NCBI GenBank assembly: GCA_007922305.1
Contig: ML677472.1
Location: forward strand, 935,814 to 999,813
Direction: 5' to 3'
From: Dermatemys mawii
Taxonomy: Eukaryota; Chordata; Testudines; Dermatemydidae
Length of the DNA: 64,000 nt
Part shown: piece by piece, positions 36,101 to 48,100 of the stretch
How positions within the stretch are numbered: the stretch's first letter is position 1
How the letters are laid out: every line of letters starts with the position of its first letter
Made by a program: the position numbers and the translations under genes
The notes under the pieces: generated by a model
The model's database searches: none
The model's input: the letters and a program-made list of their open reading frames with translations, nothing else
Told to the model about the DNA's origin: nothing

Positions 36101-39100
36101 TCCCACAGCTGTCCCAAGGTCATCTCAGCTACTAAATTCTCCAGCTTCTCTATGGGCTTGGCTACACTTGCGACTTACAGCGCAATAAAGCCGCCCAGAG
36201 TGCTCTACCTCACTACCCGTCCACACTGGCAAGGCATGTAGAGCGCTCTGACTCCACGGCTGGAGCACTTCTAGTACTCCACCTTGGCAAGAGGAATAAT
36301 GTTTGTTGCACTCCCACTGAAGTGCCGCAGTGCCACTGTGAACACCTAATGTGCTCTGATTGACCTCCAGAAGTGTCCCACAATGCATGTTCTAGCCACT
36401 CTGGTCATCACTTTTGAACTCTACTGCCCTGTCCTCAGTGACCAACCATCAGACGCACCCGTTAAATTCCCTGGGAATTTTGAAAATCTATTTCCTGTTT
36501 AGTCAGCAAGGAGTGGAGTGCTCTAGCACATCTTTCCAGGTGACCATGCCTCCACGTGCCAGGTGATCCCCAGTATGGAGCAATGTCGAGGTGCTGGACC
36601 TCATCAGTGTTTGGGGAGAGGAAGCTGTGCAGTCCCAGCTGTGCTTCAGCCGTAGGAATTACAATACCTTCAGGCAGATATTAAGGGCTATGATGGACAG
36701 GGGCCATGACCAGGACAGGTTCAGTGTCGAGTTAATGTAAAGGAGCTGCGGAATGCCTATCACAAAGCCCGTGAGGCAAATGGCTACTCCAGTGCTGCCC
36801 CTGTGACCTGCAAGTTCTACAAAGAGCTGGGCACGATTCTTGGGGGCCACAGTGGAGACGTCCAAGCCAGCACAGCAAAGGGGAGAAAGAGGAGGAGGAA
36901 AGTGGGAGCGAGGGTGCTGAGTCAGGGGGAGACACCCTGGAATCCCTCAAGGCATGCAGCAAGGAGCTCTTCTTGAGTCAGGAGAAAGGCAGCCAGTAGC
37001 AACGTCCAGTGCTTGGGGAAGGACAAACACCAGAGGAGGTTCCCGGTAAGCAGCTCTTTTTTCGGGAAGGAAGTTTTTAGGTGTAAGCTCTTGGTGCAAG
37101 AGGGTTTGGGATGCATGCATGCCTAGATGCGGAATAGGGCATTAATCACGTCATGGTAATTGGCCTTGGTGATCTCTTCAAAAGTCTCATCCAGAACATG
37201 AGCAATGCACCTGCACAGATTTATTGGGAGAGCCACCGTGGTTCTTGTCCCAGTCGAACTAACATGTCCATGCCACTCTACCGCAAGGGGCGGAGGGACC
37301 ATTGCTGCACACAGGCAAGCTGCATATGGGCCAGTGAGAAGCCGCATTGTAGTGGAAGACCCTCTCTTGCTTCCCCAGTCACCCATAGCAGCAAGATATC
37401 TTCCAGGACAAATCCCTGTGGAAAATGTTGTGATAGTGTTCAGTGTAGGTGCTCCCTGCAGCTGTTGGCTCTCCTCAAGGCATATAAACCCAGAGAACAG
37501 TACAGCTATGAAACAATCAGTCCCCCTTGACCCTATGTTTACTCACTATTTCTAGGGCTCCCGGGGGTTATGTGTGCTCGCTTTGGGACAGGCAAAGTAT
37601 GGTTTCGTACGGACTGTGATTACCTTCCTTAAGCGTGGGGGAATCATTGCTCTGTCTGATGTGTACAATGCTGCCTCTGTTAAGTGTTGCATTTTGCCTT
37701 TATAGGTGCAACCTTGAGATCTTACCTGTCCATCTTCTCACCGGCTGAGAGACTGTGAAGACTCAGGAAGTGGCTGTGTAAAAGCAAAGAAGATATGCTG
37801 CACCAAGTGATGCAGCTGTCTGTGGAAGAGAATCGAAAGGCATAGAAGTGGAGGGAGAGTAAAAGGAGAAACTGCCAGGAAAATGCGATGCACTGGCAGC
37901 AAAGCACGGAACAGCTGATTAGCATAATGGAGTGCCAAGTGGACTCTATCCAGGTGCTTATCTCCATGCAGGCGGAACTCCCAATGCCACTTCAAGTACC
38001 ATGAATATGGCCACACTAGTGCGCTTGCAGCTGTCAGTGTGGACAGACTGGAGTGCTTTTCCAAGTGCGCTCTCTGAAGGCTGGTTTAACCCAAAGCGCT
38101 CTGCAGGCTTGGCTACACTTGCAGATGTAGAGCGCTTTGGGCTAAACCAGCCTTCGGAGAGCGCACTAGGGAAAATGCTCCAGTCTGTCCACACTGACAG
38201 CTGCAAGCGCATTGGCATGGCCACATTCACGGCACTTGAAGCGGCATTGGGAGCGGGGCATTATGGGCAGCTATCTCACAGAGCACCTCTTCCCATTCTG
38301 GTGCTGTGGCTTGTGGGAAGGGGGCATGGAGTGCAGGGCATTCTGGATCCTGTCCCAAAGCCGTGTGATGCATCGCTTCACATCCCAGCAATCCGTGTGT
38401 CTCCGTCCACATTTGACGCCATCTTTCAGCGGTTTCTGTGCAGCGCTCTCTGTCTTCCCTTTCGGTCTGCGGGAACGGAGCCCGAACTGCTGAGGAGCAT
38501 GCTGACGAGTCTCGCCAGCACGTCTTGTTTGGCAGTCGAGTTACTCCTTAAGATCCAAAGTGACACTGAGGAGTCCGACGATGATATCAAGTCACGTAAC
38601 GCATACGACATGAAATTGCTTGTCTCAGTCACGGACATGCTCTCCACCATGGAACGCCGCTTTAAGGCTCAGGAAATAAGCACTGAGTGGTGGGATCACA
38701 TCGTCATACAAGTCTGGGATGATGAGCGGTGGCTGCAGAAAAACCACTTTCATGGGACTGTGTGCTGAACTTGCCCCCACCCTGCCGGGCAAGGACACGA
38801 GACTGAGAGCTGCCCTGCCGGTGGAGAAGTGGGTGGCTATTGCAGTCTGGAAGTTGGCAACTCCAAACAGCTACCGATTGGTTGCTAACCAGTTTGGAAA
38901 GTCGACCATTGGAATAACTTTGATGCAACTTTGCAGGGCCATTAATCACATCCTACTCAGAAGAACTGTGACTCCAGGTAACGTGCATGACACTGTGGCT
39001 GGCTTTGAACAAATGGGTTTCCCTAACTGTGGAGAGGCAATAGATGGGACATATTCCAATTCTGGCACCAGAACACCTAGCGTCCAAGTACATTAACCAA

Positions 39101-42100
39101 AAGGAATATTTCTCCATGGTTCTCCAGGCTCTTGTGGATCATTGTGGGCGTTTCATTGACATTAATGCAGACTGGCCCAGAAGGGTGTATGACGCACGCA
39201 TCTTTCGGAACACTGGCCTGTTCAAGAAGCTGCAAGCTGGGACTTTTTTCCCAGACCAGAAGATCACCATAGGGGAAGTCAAAATGCTCATTGTGATCCT
39301 TGGAGACCCCACTTACCCTTTAATGCCATGGCTAGTGAACCCTACACAGGGAGTCTGGACAGCAGCCAGGAATGGTTCAACTACAGGCTGAGCCAGTGCC
39401 AAATGACTGTGGGGTGTGCTTTTGGCCATTTCGGGGGCGAGTATGGTAGTGCTCCGCCTGCATGGAGATAAGCGCCTGGATAGAGTCGCTAATCAGCTGT
39501 TCCGTGCTTTGCCGCCGATGCGTCGCATTTTCCTGGTGGATCCTCCTTTCACTCTCCCTCCACTTCTAAGTCTTTCGATTCTCTTCCACAGACAGCTGCA
39601 TCACTTAGTGCAGCATATCTTCTTTGCTTTTATGTGGTCACTTCCTGACTCTTCTCAGTCTATCGGCTGGTGATAAGACTGATGGCTGAGATCTCAAGGT
39701 TACATCTATACAGGCAAAATGCAACACTTAACAGAGACTGTATTGTATACACCAGACAGAGCAATGATTCCCCCACGCTTACGGAGGGTAATCATAGTCC
39801 GTACGAAACAATACTTTGCCTGTCCCAAAGCAAGCACACACAACCCATGGGAACTCCAGAAATGATGAGTAAGCACAGGGTCAAGGGGGGACTGATTGTT
39901 CCATAGCTGTACTGTCCTTGAGGAGAGCCAACAGCTGCAGGGAGCACCTACACTGAACTCTGTCCCAACATTCTCCACAGGAGTTCATCCTGGAAGATAT
40001 CTCATTGCTGAGAGTGATCTTCCGTGCAAGGGAGGGTCTTCGTCTTGGAAGATATCTCATTGCTAAGGGTGATCTTCCGTGCAAGGGAGGGTCTTCTACT
40101 ACAATGCGGCTTCCACCTTGGCCCATATGCAGCTTGCCTGTGTGCAGCAATGGTCCCCCCACCTCTTGCAGCAGAGTGGCGTGGACACGTTAGCCTGACT
40201 GGGACAAGAACTACACTGGCTCTCCCAATAAACCTGCTGAGACTTTTGAAGAGTTCATCGATGCCGATTACCGCAATGTGATAGACGACATCAATGCGAA
40301 TCTAGGCATGCATGCAGTCCTTACCATCCTTGCCCAAACAGCCCACATCTAAAAACTTCCTTCACATAAAAAAGAAACCTCCTCTATTGTTTGTCCTTCC
40401 CCAACCACTCAGGTGGGTGCCTTCCTCCTGGGTCGAGAAGAGCTCCTGGCTGCATGCCTCAAGGGGTTTCGGGGATTCCTCAGCATCCTCGATCATGCTT
40501 TCCTCCTCCTCCTCTTCCTCCTCCCCCTTGCTGTGCTGGGCTCGGAAGTCTCATGGTGGTTGTTGGAGTGGAGGCGGGATCGCTCCCAAGAATCAGGTCC
40601 AGCTCTTTGTAGAATTTGCAGGTTGCAGGGGCAGCACCGGAGCAGCTGTTTGCCTCGCGGGCTTTGCAGTAGGCATTCTGCAGCTCCTTTACTTTAACCC
40701 AACACTTCAGTGCATCCCGGTTATTGCTCCTTTCCATCAAGGCCCTTGATATCTGCCTGAAGGTATCGTAATTCCTACTGCTGGAGCGCAGCTGGGACTG
40801 TACAGCTTCCTCCCCGTCAAACACTGATGAGGTCCAGCACCTTGCCTTTGCTCCATGCTGAGGATCGCCTGGTGCGAGGAGGCATGGTCACCTGGAAAGA
40901 TGCACTGAGAGCGCTTCACGCTTGGCTGAGCAAACAGGAAGGGGATTTTCAAAATTCCCAGGGAATTTAAAGGGCGGGTCTGATAGTTGGTCACCTGAGG
41001 ACAGAGGAGCAGAGTTCAAAACTGATGACCAGAGTGGATAGAACAGGCATTGTGGGACGTTTCCGGATGCAAGTCTGAGTGCATTAGGTGTCTACACTAG
41101 TGCTGCGGCATTCCAGCAAGAGCGCAACAAATGTTATTCCTTTCAGGGAGGTAGAGTACCAGGAGCACTCCAGATGTGGAATCAGAGCGCTCTACGTGCC
41201 TTGCCAGTGTGGATGGGTAGTAAAGGTAGAGCGCTCCTGGTGGCGACAAAGAGTCTTGTGGCACCTTAAAGACTAACAAAAGTATTGAAGCATAAGCTTT
41301 CGTGGGTTAGTACCCACTTCGTCGAAAGTGGGTACTAGCCCGCTAAAGCTTATGCTTCAATACTTCTGTTAGTCTTTAAGGTGCCACAAGACTCTTTGTT
41401 GCTTCTGCAAACCCAGATTAACATGGCTACCTCTCTGATTCTCCACTCCGGGTGGCTTTATTGCGCTATAAAGTGCGAGTGTAGCCAAGCCCTACATCTG
41501 CAAGTGAAGCCAAGCCCTATGATGCCATTATATGTTGTCACTAGAAGGACCTGTGGCACACTGAAAACTAAAAGTGTGGGGACAATGTAAATTAATGGTT
41601 TTTAATCTCTAAGTAACTTCCCTGGGTCCTGTGCAATGGTATTGTTCATTCCCATGTGTAGTGAGTTAAAACCTCAGCTTTAACTGTAAATGAAGCTGCT
41701 GCAGTATTTCTCACCTTCAGCATCGGAAAACAGGGAAGTGGGTACAGCACCTGGATCCACACTGCTGCAGAGTGCATGGAGTCCAGATCCTGACCAGCTG
41801 GGAAGAAGACTCTGAGACATCTGCTCTTGCCTTTGCCTCAGTGTCCTGTTGCTCTGCTGATCATTCAGGTTTGATGATGACTGTCTGTCTATGTCTTCCA
41901 GGAAAGTCCATTGTCACCATGCACAGCCAGACTATGACATCTCAGCCTTCGACCGAGGTGAGATCCAAAGCCAGGAAGGGGAGGGGAGCTCTGAGAGTGA
42001 GAGTGAGGGCTGCAGGTCCAGAGGGAGGTCTGGGGTGGGTCAGACATTCTCAATGAGAGACTGGAAAGCCCTGGCTCTGGATGAGCTTCCTTGACTTTCT

Positions 42101-45100
42101 ACATTAGTTTGTCTCTTCCCTTAATGGCTCTGGTTTTCCACATACGATTGCCAGCTGGTTCGCCCAATGCTCTGGTCGGGAAGCCAGAGCATCCCAGCTC
42201 TCAAGAGAGTCCCAGGAATCTTGGTGACAGGGTGTTTATTTCTCTCTGTTTCCCTTTGCCATAGAGGAGAAGGTCTGGCTGAAGCCCTATGTGGATCTAC
42301 AGCCCTATGATGACCCGAGCAGGGGGGTCTTGGAGTTCACCAAGGAACTAGATGTGGCCTACGTCACCATGGAGAATGTTATTGGAGAGGGTGAGTCTCA
42401 TTGGGGCTGTCTCCATGCCCTCATTCCTGGGCTCCTCCTCACACCTTCCCTTGTCTGATGTCCCTCCTCCTGCATTCCCCAGTAACCTTCTGTCTCTGGT
42501 GTGCCGCAGGGGAGTTTGGGGAAGTCTATCGTGGCACCCTGCGCCTACCAGGGAAGGAACGTATTGTGGTCGCCATCAAGACCCTGAAGTCAACGTATTC
42601 AGACTCTCAGTGGTGGAATTTTCTGCGTGAGGCAACAATCATGGGCCAGTTCAATCACCACAACATCGTGCACCTGGAGGGGGTCGTCACTAAGCGTAAG
42701 AGCCCATGTGAGATAGGCAGTGATGGGCACCGCTGTGCGAGTCCAGGTTGGGGGTAGAATGGCCATATTCCTGTGACAGCCAGAGAAGGAGAGGGTGCCT
42801 CCCACTAGTGTGTGCGGGGAGGAGAGGAAGACTACCATCATGTTAGCCTGTGGCAGGGAGAGGGATGTAGCTCTGTGAGAGTCAGGGGACACCATCATGA
42901 GACAGCCTCCCCCCGGTAGGGATCGTGGGGAAGTGAGGAGAAGGGATGTGTCTCCCTTGGGCATGAGGAGAAGAAAGGTATGAATTCATCTCTGGAAGTG
43001 TGAGGGGGGAAGGCAGGGAGCTGGCTGGGGCTGGGCTCCAAGTTGGAAGTGTGGGGTGAAGGGCACTTCAGGGTGAACAGGAGGTGAGGAGTCATGCTGC
43101 CTTGTGTGTAAGGGAGCTGGGTGGCTCGTGGTGGGTCCTGTAGCAGAGTGGGGTGCAGTGTGGGTGATGCTCTCTTTTCCTCTTGCCCCAGGGAAGCCGA
43201 TGATGATCATCACTGAATATATGGAGAATGGTGCCCTGGACACATTTCTCCGGGTGAGGGACAGGGGTTTGTAATGTGTTTGTATGCTGTGGGCACTTGC
43301 CATCCATTGCCTGTGCTGAGGGACAGAGAAACTAGGCCATTTTGGCCACTTCCACTCACAGACAGCTCTGTTCACTTCGAATGATTTAGCTGGTGTTGGT
43401 CCTGCTTTGAGTAGGGGATTGGATCAGATGACCTCCTGAGGTCTCTTCTGTGACAAGCAGGGAGGAGGGTGCACGTGACTCTTGAGGGGAAGCTGCTCTG
43501 ATCGGGATACCTGGAGCTGTAACCTAGATGAGAAGGGGGAGGGGAGTTGACACCTAGGGCCCGGGAAGTGAATGAAGGAAGGGAGACGGCTGCAGGGTTT
43601 GGAGGGGAGTAGAAGCTGGCTGGGGAAGAGGAGGGAGCCCGGATTTGGGGTCTTATCTCCCTGCCCCCCAGAAGGGCCTGACTAAGGGGTCCTGTTTGTA
43701 CTGACAAGCTCTGAGTTGGATTGTGTTCCTGGCATCTCAAATAAACCTTCTGATCCACTGGCTGGCTAAGAATCACTGTGAATTCCAGGAAGTGGGGGGT
43801 ATGGGAACGGGACTCCCTCACCCCCTGTGACACCTTCCAACCCTGATATTCTATGATTCTATGATTCTCTGAATTGCACCCAAAGCTGAAGCAGCTGAGG
43901 CTGGATCTCATTCAGACTGTTTATTGTCCAGGGGCTTTCCCTGCTGGGAAATGAATTGCAGATCCCTGGTTACGATTCTGGAGGGCTCTCCTTCCTCCCT
44001 TCTGATCCTCTCACCTGTGATGTTCACTAATCCCCTTGTGAGCTGGTAAGTCTGCTAGTCAAGAATCTGCAGACTCCAGTGTCCTGATGGGACCTGTTTC
44101 TTTCCCCCTCACTTTGCAGGAGAATGAGGAGAAATTCAGCTCTGTACAGCTGGTAGTTATGCTGCAGGGCATTGCCTCAGGCATGACCTACCTCTCAGAC
44201 CGCAACTACGTGCACCGAGACCTGGCTGCCCGCAACATCCTGGTAACTCACAATCTGCAGTGCAAGGTGTCTGACTTCGGCCTGTCCCGGATATTGGAAA
44301 ATGACGTGGAGGGGACATATGAAACTAAGGTAACATGGCAACAACCTGTGTGAAGGGTGGGGGTCTCTCAGGGTCTTATAACTTCTAAATGGAATTATTG
44401 TACATTGTGGGTAGAGAGCCTTCTAGATCTCATGCTAAGGGAGACCAGGCCAGGTGAAGATTTGGATGGGGAACCTCCCAGGAGGGGAGTGGATGACTCA
44501 GAAGGTGGCGCCCTTCCCTCTGGAGGCAGTATGGACCTCAGCATGGTGCTGGCCAGCACTGTGCTGGAGGGGCTGTCTTTTAGGTGAGGTGTAAAACCAA
44601 AGTCCTGACCCATGGCAGTCAGTTAAGAGCAGGGTGACCAGACAACAAATATGAAAAATCAGGGCAGGGAGTGGAGGGTAATAGGAGCCTATATAAGAAA
44701 AAGACCCCAAAATGGGGACTGTCCCTATAAAATTGGGACATCTGGTCACCCTAGTTAAGAGTCTGTGTCACTTTGTGTAAACTTCAGGGATTAACTGTGG
44801 TGTCCTCACCAAATTCCAGCTTGGATGGTTCTGACTCCTCTGAAGCATTCCCCCTGTGTATTCAGTTGGATAAAAGAGTCTCCTTCATTTTGTCCCCAAA
44901 TCTGTGTCACTCACTGTTAAAAAGTTGTCATATTTAGCTCAGAGATGGCTGCATGTCACTGGTGGATGAAGCGAGCACATTGTTATATGTGATTTGTAAT
45001 GCACTCTGGGATCCTCTGGGGTGAACAGTGCTGAAATATGACCAGATGGTAACTGGTAGCTGTGCTCTGGCCCCTCCCTGCAGGGCGGGAAGATCCCCAT

Positions 45101-48100
45101 CCGCTGGACAGCACCCGAGGCCATTGCCCATCGGATCTTCACCTCTGCCAGCGATGTCTGGAGTTACGGCATTGTCATGTGGGAGGTCCTGTCCTTTGGG
45201 GACAAGCCCTATGGAGACATGACTAATCAGGAGGTAACAGGGAGGGAGAGGCTGTGGTGTTAGCATGGAGGTCATATGCTGAGCAGGCAGGGCTGGGCCT
45301 ACACTGAATGGAATGGACAAGACACATAGAACTGCCTACTTTGGGGAACCCACTGTCTGTAATCCCTGCTGTGGCACCCTAGCCCCTCTAAGAAGAGCCA
45401 CAGCCACCAGTGTATGCTAACCTCTGCAATATGACAGGGGAATAAACTCTTGTTACCTTCACTTCATTTATATTAGTGAGGCGAGGAAACCAAGACCTAG
45501 GCCTCTGGAGTGTCACACTTGTATTTCCTCCACCCCATGTGGCAGGCTGCTCCCAGCAGGGTTAGTTAAGCAAGGGTTTCTTCAGCTATAATCCCATATA
45601 AAGATAAAGGATGGCTTACTCCGACCAACCACACCATAAGTACAGAGAAAAGCTCTTTTCCCCCATTCCCCTCTGAAAACCTCTCTTGATCTCCACCCAC
45701 CCAGACTACCCTTTTGTAGTATTCTGGATAATTATCTTACCTCATCATCCCTATTTCCCACCCCCCAGTTCAACAAGGTTATTCCACTGGATTCTTCCTC
45801 TGAGGCTGTTAACCCTTTCCCCACCAGTGCTGGGACAGGACTATAAACTATATCTCACATCTGGAAAGATGAATGTGTGTATGGACGTGGGGGCACAGTG
45901 ACAAGTGTCAGTTTAAACCGCATTGTACCTATCAGTTTGCTTCCTGGCACAAGCATTCTAATCCCTCGCTAGGCACCCCGGTAACCTTCCCCCACACCTG
46001 TTTATGAAGTGATCCCATCTGCTTTTCATTGCACAGAGCCCCACAAAACTCTATGACCATTGCATGGCCTTCCCTATGGAGGTATTTGTACTCCTCTTTG
46101 ATAATCTCTGTGGTGTCTCTGCCATGAGTAGAATCTGGTCACAAGTCTCTCTGCCCTTCTGTGTGTAGGTGATGAAGAGCATAGAGGATGGGTACCGACT
46201 CCCTCCCCCTGTGGACTGCCCATCCATTCTCTATGAGCTCATGAAAGGCTGCTGGTTGCATGATCGCATGCGGCGGCCCCGCTTCCAGGAGATCCAGGGC
46301 CAACTAGAACACTTCATCTCCAGCCCCCATTTACTCCGATCTGTTGCAGACTTTGACCCCAGGTAGGTGGTGCTGGGTTGGGAGGTTCCACAGAACTGGG
46401 AGAGAATGCAGTTGGTTCCTGGCTCCAACACTGGTGCTTTCCCCAGAGAATGGGCCACTGACAACACAGGGGAGAAGAATCTCCAGGCTGTGTGTACGGG
46501 ACATGGAAGTTCTGTCTCTTTGGTGCCAGCACTAGATACTATTGCTGAGTTAAGGCTCAAGGAGTGTAGGGAGCAGACAAATCTGCCTGGTGCCAGTAGA
46601 GGGTACTCTTGCTCTTTAGATAAGTTCCAGTTTTATGGTGCTGGCGTTCAGTTAAAGGTAGTTGCCTTAATAATGACTTTTTTGTCCCCAGAGTGACGCT
46701 GCGGCTCCCCAGCTGCAGTGGGTCTGATGGGATCCCTTATCAGTCAATCCCAGAATGGCTGGAATCCATCCGCATGAAGCGGTATATCATCAACTTCCGC
46801 ACCGCTGGCTTGGACACCATGGACTCTATCCTGGAGCTCACTACTGAGTAAGCAGAAGCCACTGCAGCCCTCCTGTGTGGACCTGACTCTCCTTAGGGGC
46901 AGCAAGGCATGGGGCGAGACCCACACTAAACTTATGCAGCTATCCCTGTGGTATCTGAGCACACCTCCAGAAATGGGAAGCCAGATTACCCAAGGGGATC
47001 ACAGAAGTGACAAAGAGTCCTGTGGCACCTTATAGACTAATAAAAGTATTGAAGCATAAGCTTTCGTGGGCTAATACCCACTTCGTCAGATGCATGCAGT
47101 GGAAGTATCCAGAGGCAGGATCATAGTGTCCCCTTCGTGCTCTCTGGAGTCACAAAGGGAGAGCTTTCCCCTTTCCCAGAAGGTGATAAAACCGACTCAT
47201 ATTAGTCCTCTGGAGCTTGTTCCATAGCTGTAGTTCTCCCACTCCTCATAGGCTCTGCTAGCTGATGGTCTTCTCGGCTCTGCCCTCCTGGAGTCTGAAA
47301 TATAAGGGTTATGCTGTGTCCTTGCAGTTGTATTGTGGACTGCCATCAACCACAAGCAGCTGCTCTTCTTGAGCACTGAGAGGCTGTCTCCTGAGCAGGC
47401 CTGCTCCCAGCCCATGTAGAACTTTGGAATGAGGAGCAGGGGCTTCCATCAGACTCTGAACTGGCTAGGTAGGGAAGGCAGAATGTGAGGCTCTGTAGGG
47501 ACATGTTCTCCGTGGTCTCTCTGTCAGCTGGCCAGCCACTCTATGCTCTGCCAGCTTTAGTTTCTCCGTGGCAGTCACAGTCTGCTCTAAGAACAGCATG
47601 TCTGGCTTAGAGACGCTAAATTTCTGCCTAGGTCTCCACAGCTAAAAAGGGGGCTGTCTCCTGCTCAGACACAGAGGGGAAAGTACATCCAGGAGTAGAG
47701 CTGAATTCCCCCTACCTTTGAGGACTCCCCCTACTTTTGAGGACAGATTCCTCTGCAGGCACTACCAACTGACAAAGTTGTCTCTGCTCTGTACAGGTGG
47801 AGCCTGAACCAGGTGCTGCTCATCCATGCCACCTGGACAGCAGGGAGCCCATGCGGTTGATGTTCATTAGGAAGGAGTCAGAACAGGCTGCATGGGTGGC
47901 ACAGCCCTCATGCTTGCAAGGAGATATCAAGAAAGGGGAGAGGTTGGGGCCACTGTGCATAGGACCAGGGGAGTATGATAATACATAATTTGAGGAAACA
48001 TCTGCCCAGAGGAAGGACAGGAGCCACAGGAGTGGGACGTAGGAAGAGTCTGGTTTATTTGATGGGTGGACGGGGAGTCAACTTGTGTAAAGGGTGGGAT

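Larger units (their letters stand above)
38105..41492 (-). mobile_element. Inner Harbinger element, full-length type with both genes
   Basis: The ends are aggcttggctacacttgc at 38105 and gcgagtgtagccaagccc ending at 41492. The flanks are tgc (38102-38104) and tac (41493-41495), a 3-bp duplication with one change. It carries a transposase remnant on the plus strand and a Myb/SANT-like remnant on the minus strand, facing each other. The stretch 39450-41492 is the reverse complement of 36154-37985 in the outer element. A Penelope-type palindrome has inserted near its right end. Confidence 0.85.
36154..41517. mobile_element. PIF/Harbinger transposon cluster: internally deleted copy hosting a second copy
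   Basis: The outer element starts gggcttggctacacttgc at 36154, ends agccaagccc at 41517 and is flanked by tat on both sides (36151-36153, 41518-41520), the 3-bp duplication expected for Harbinger. Its own body is 36154-38104 plus 41493-41517. It keeps the Myb/SANT-like gene but has lost the transposase gene. The rest, 38105-41492, is a second copy of the same family in the opposite orientation inserted in the outer right terminal repeat. The cluster occupies most of the EPHA1 intron between transmembrane and juxtamembrane exons. Confidence 0.85.

Noticed and set aside
37932..38768. 278-codon open frame treated as one protein
   Set aside because: Its first third crosses the inverted-repeat junction of two Harbinger elements; only the last part is transposase N-terminal sequence. 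It is a chance fusion of transposon pieces.
41247..41398. Palindrome as a possible CRISPR, tRNA or structured RNA gene
   Set aside because: The arms match Penelope-type tails found elsewhere in the window, and no RNA-gene promoter boxes or spacer-repeat pattern exists.
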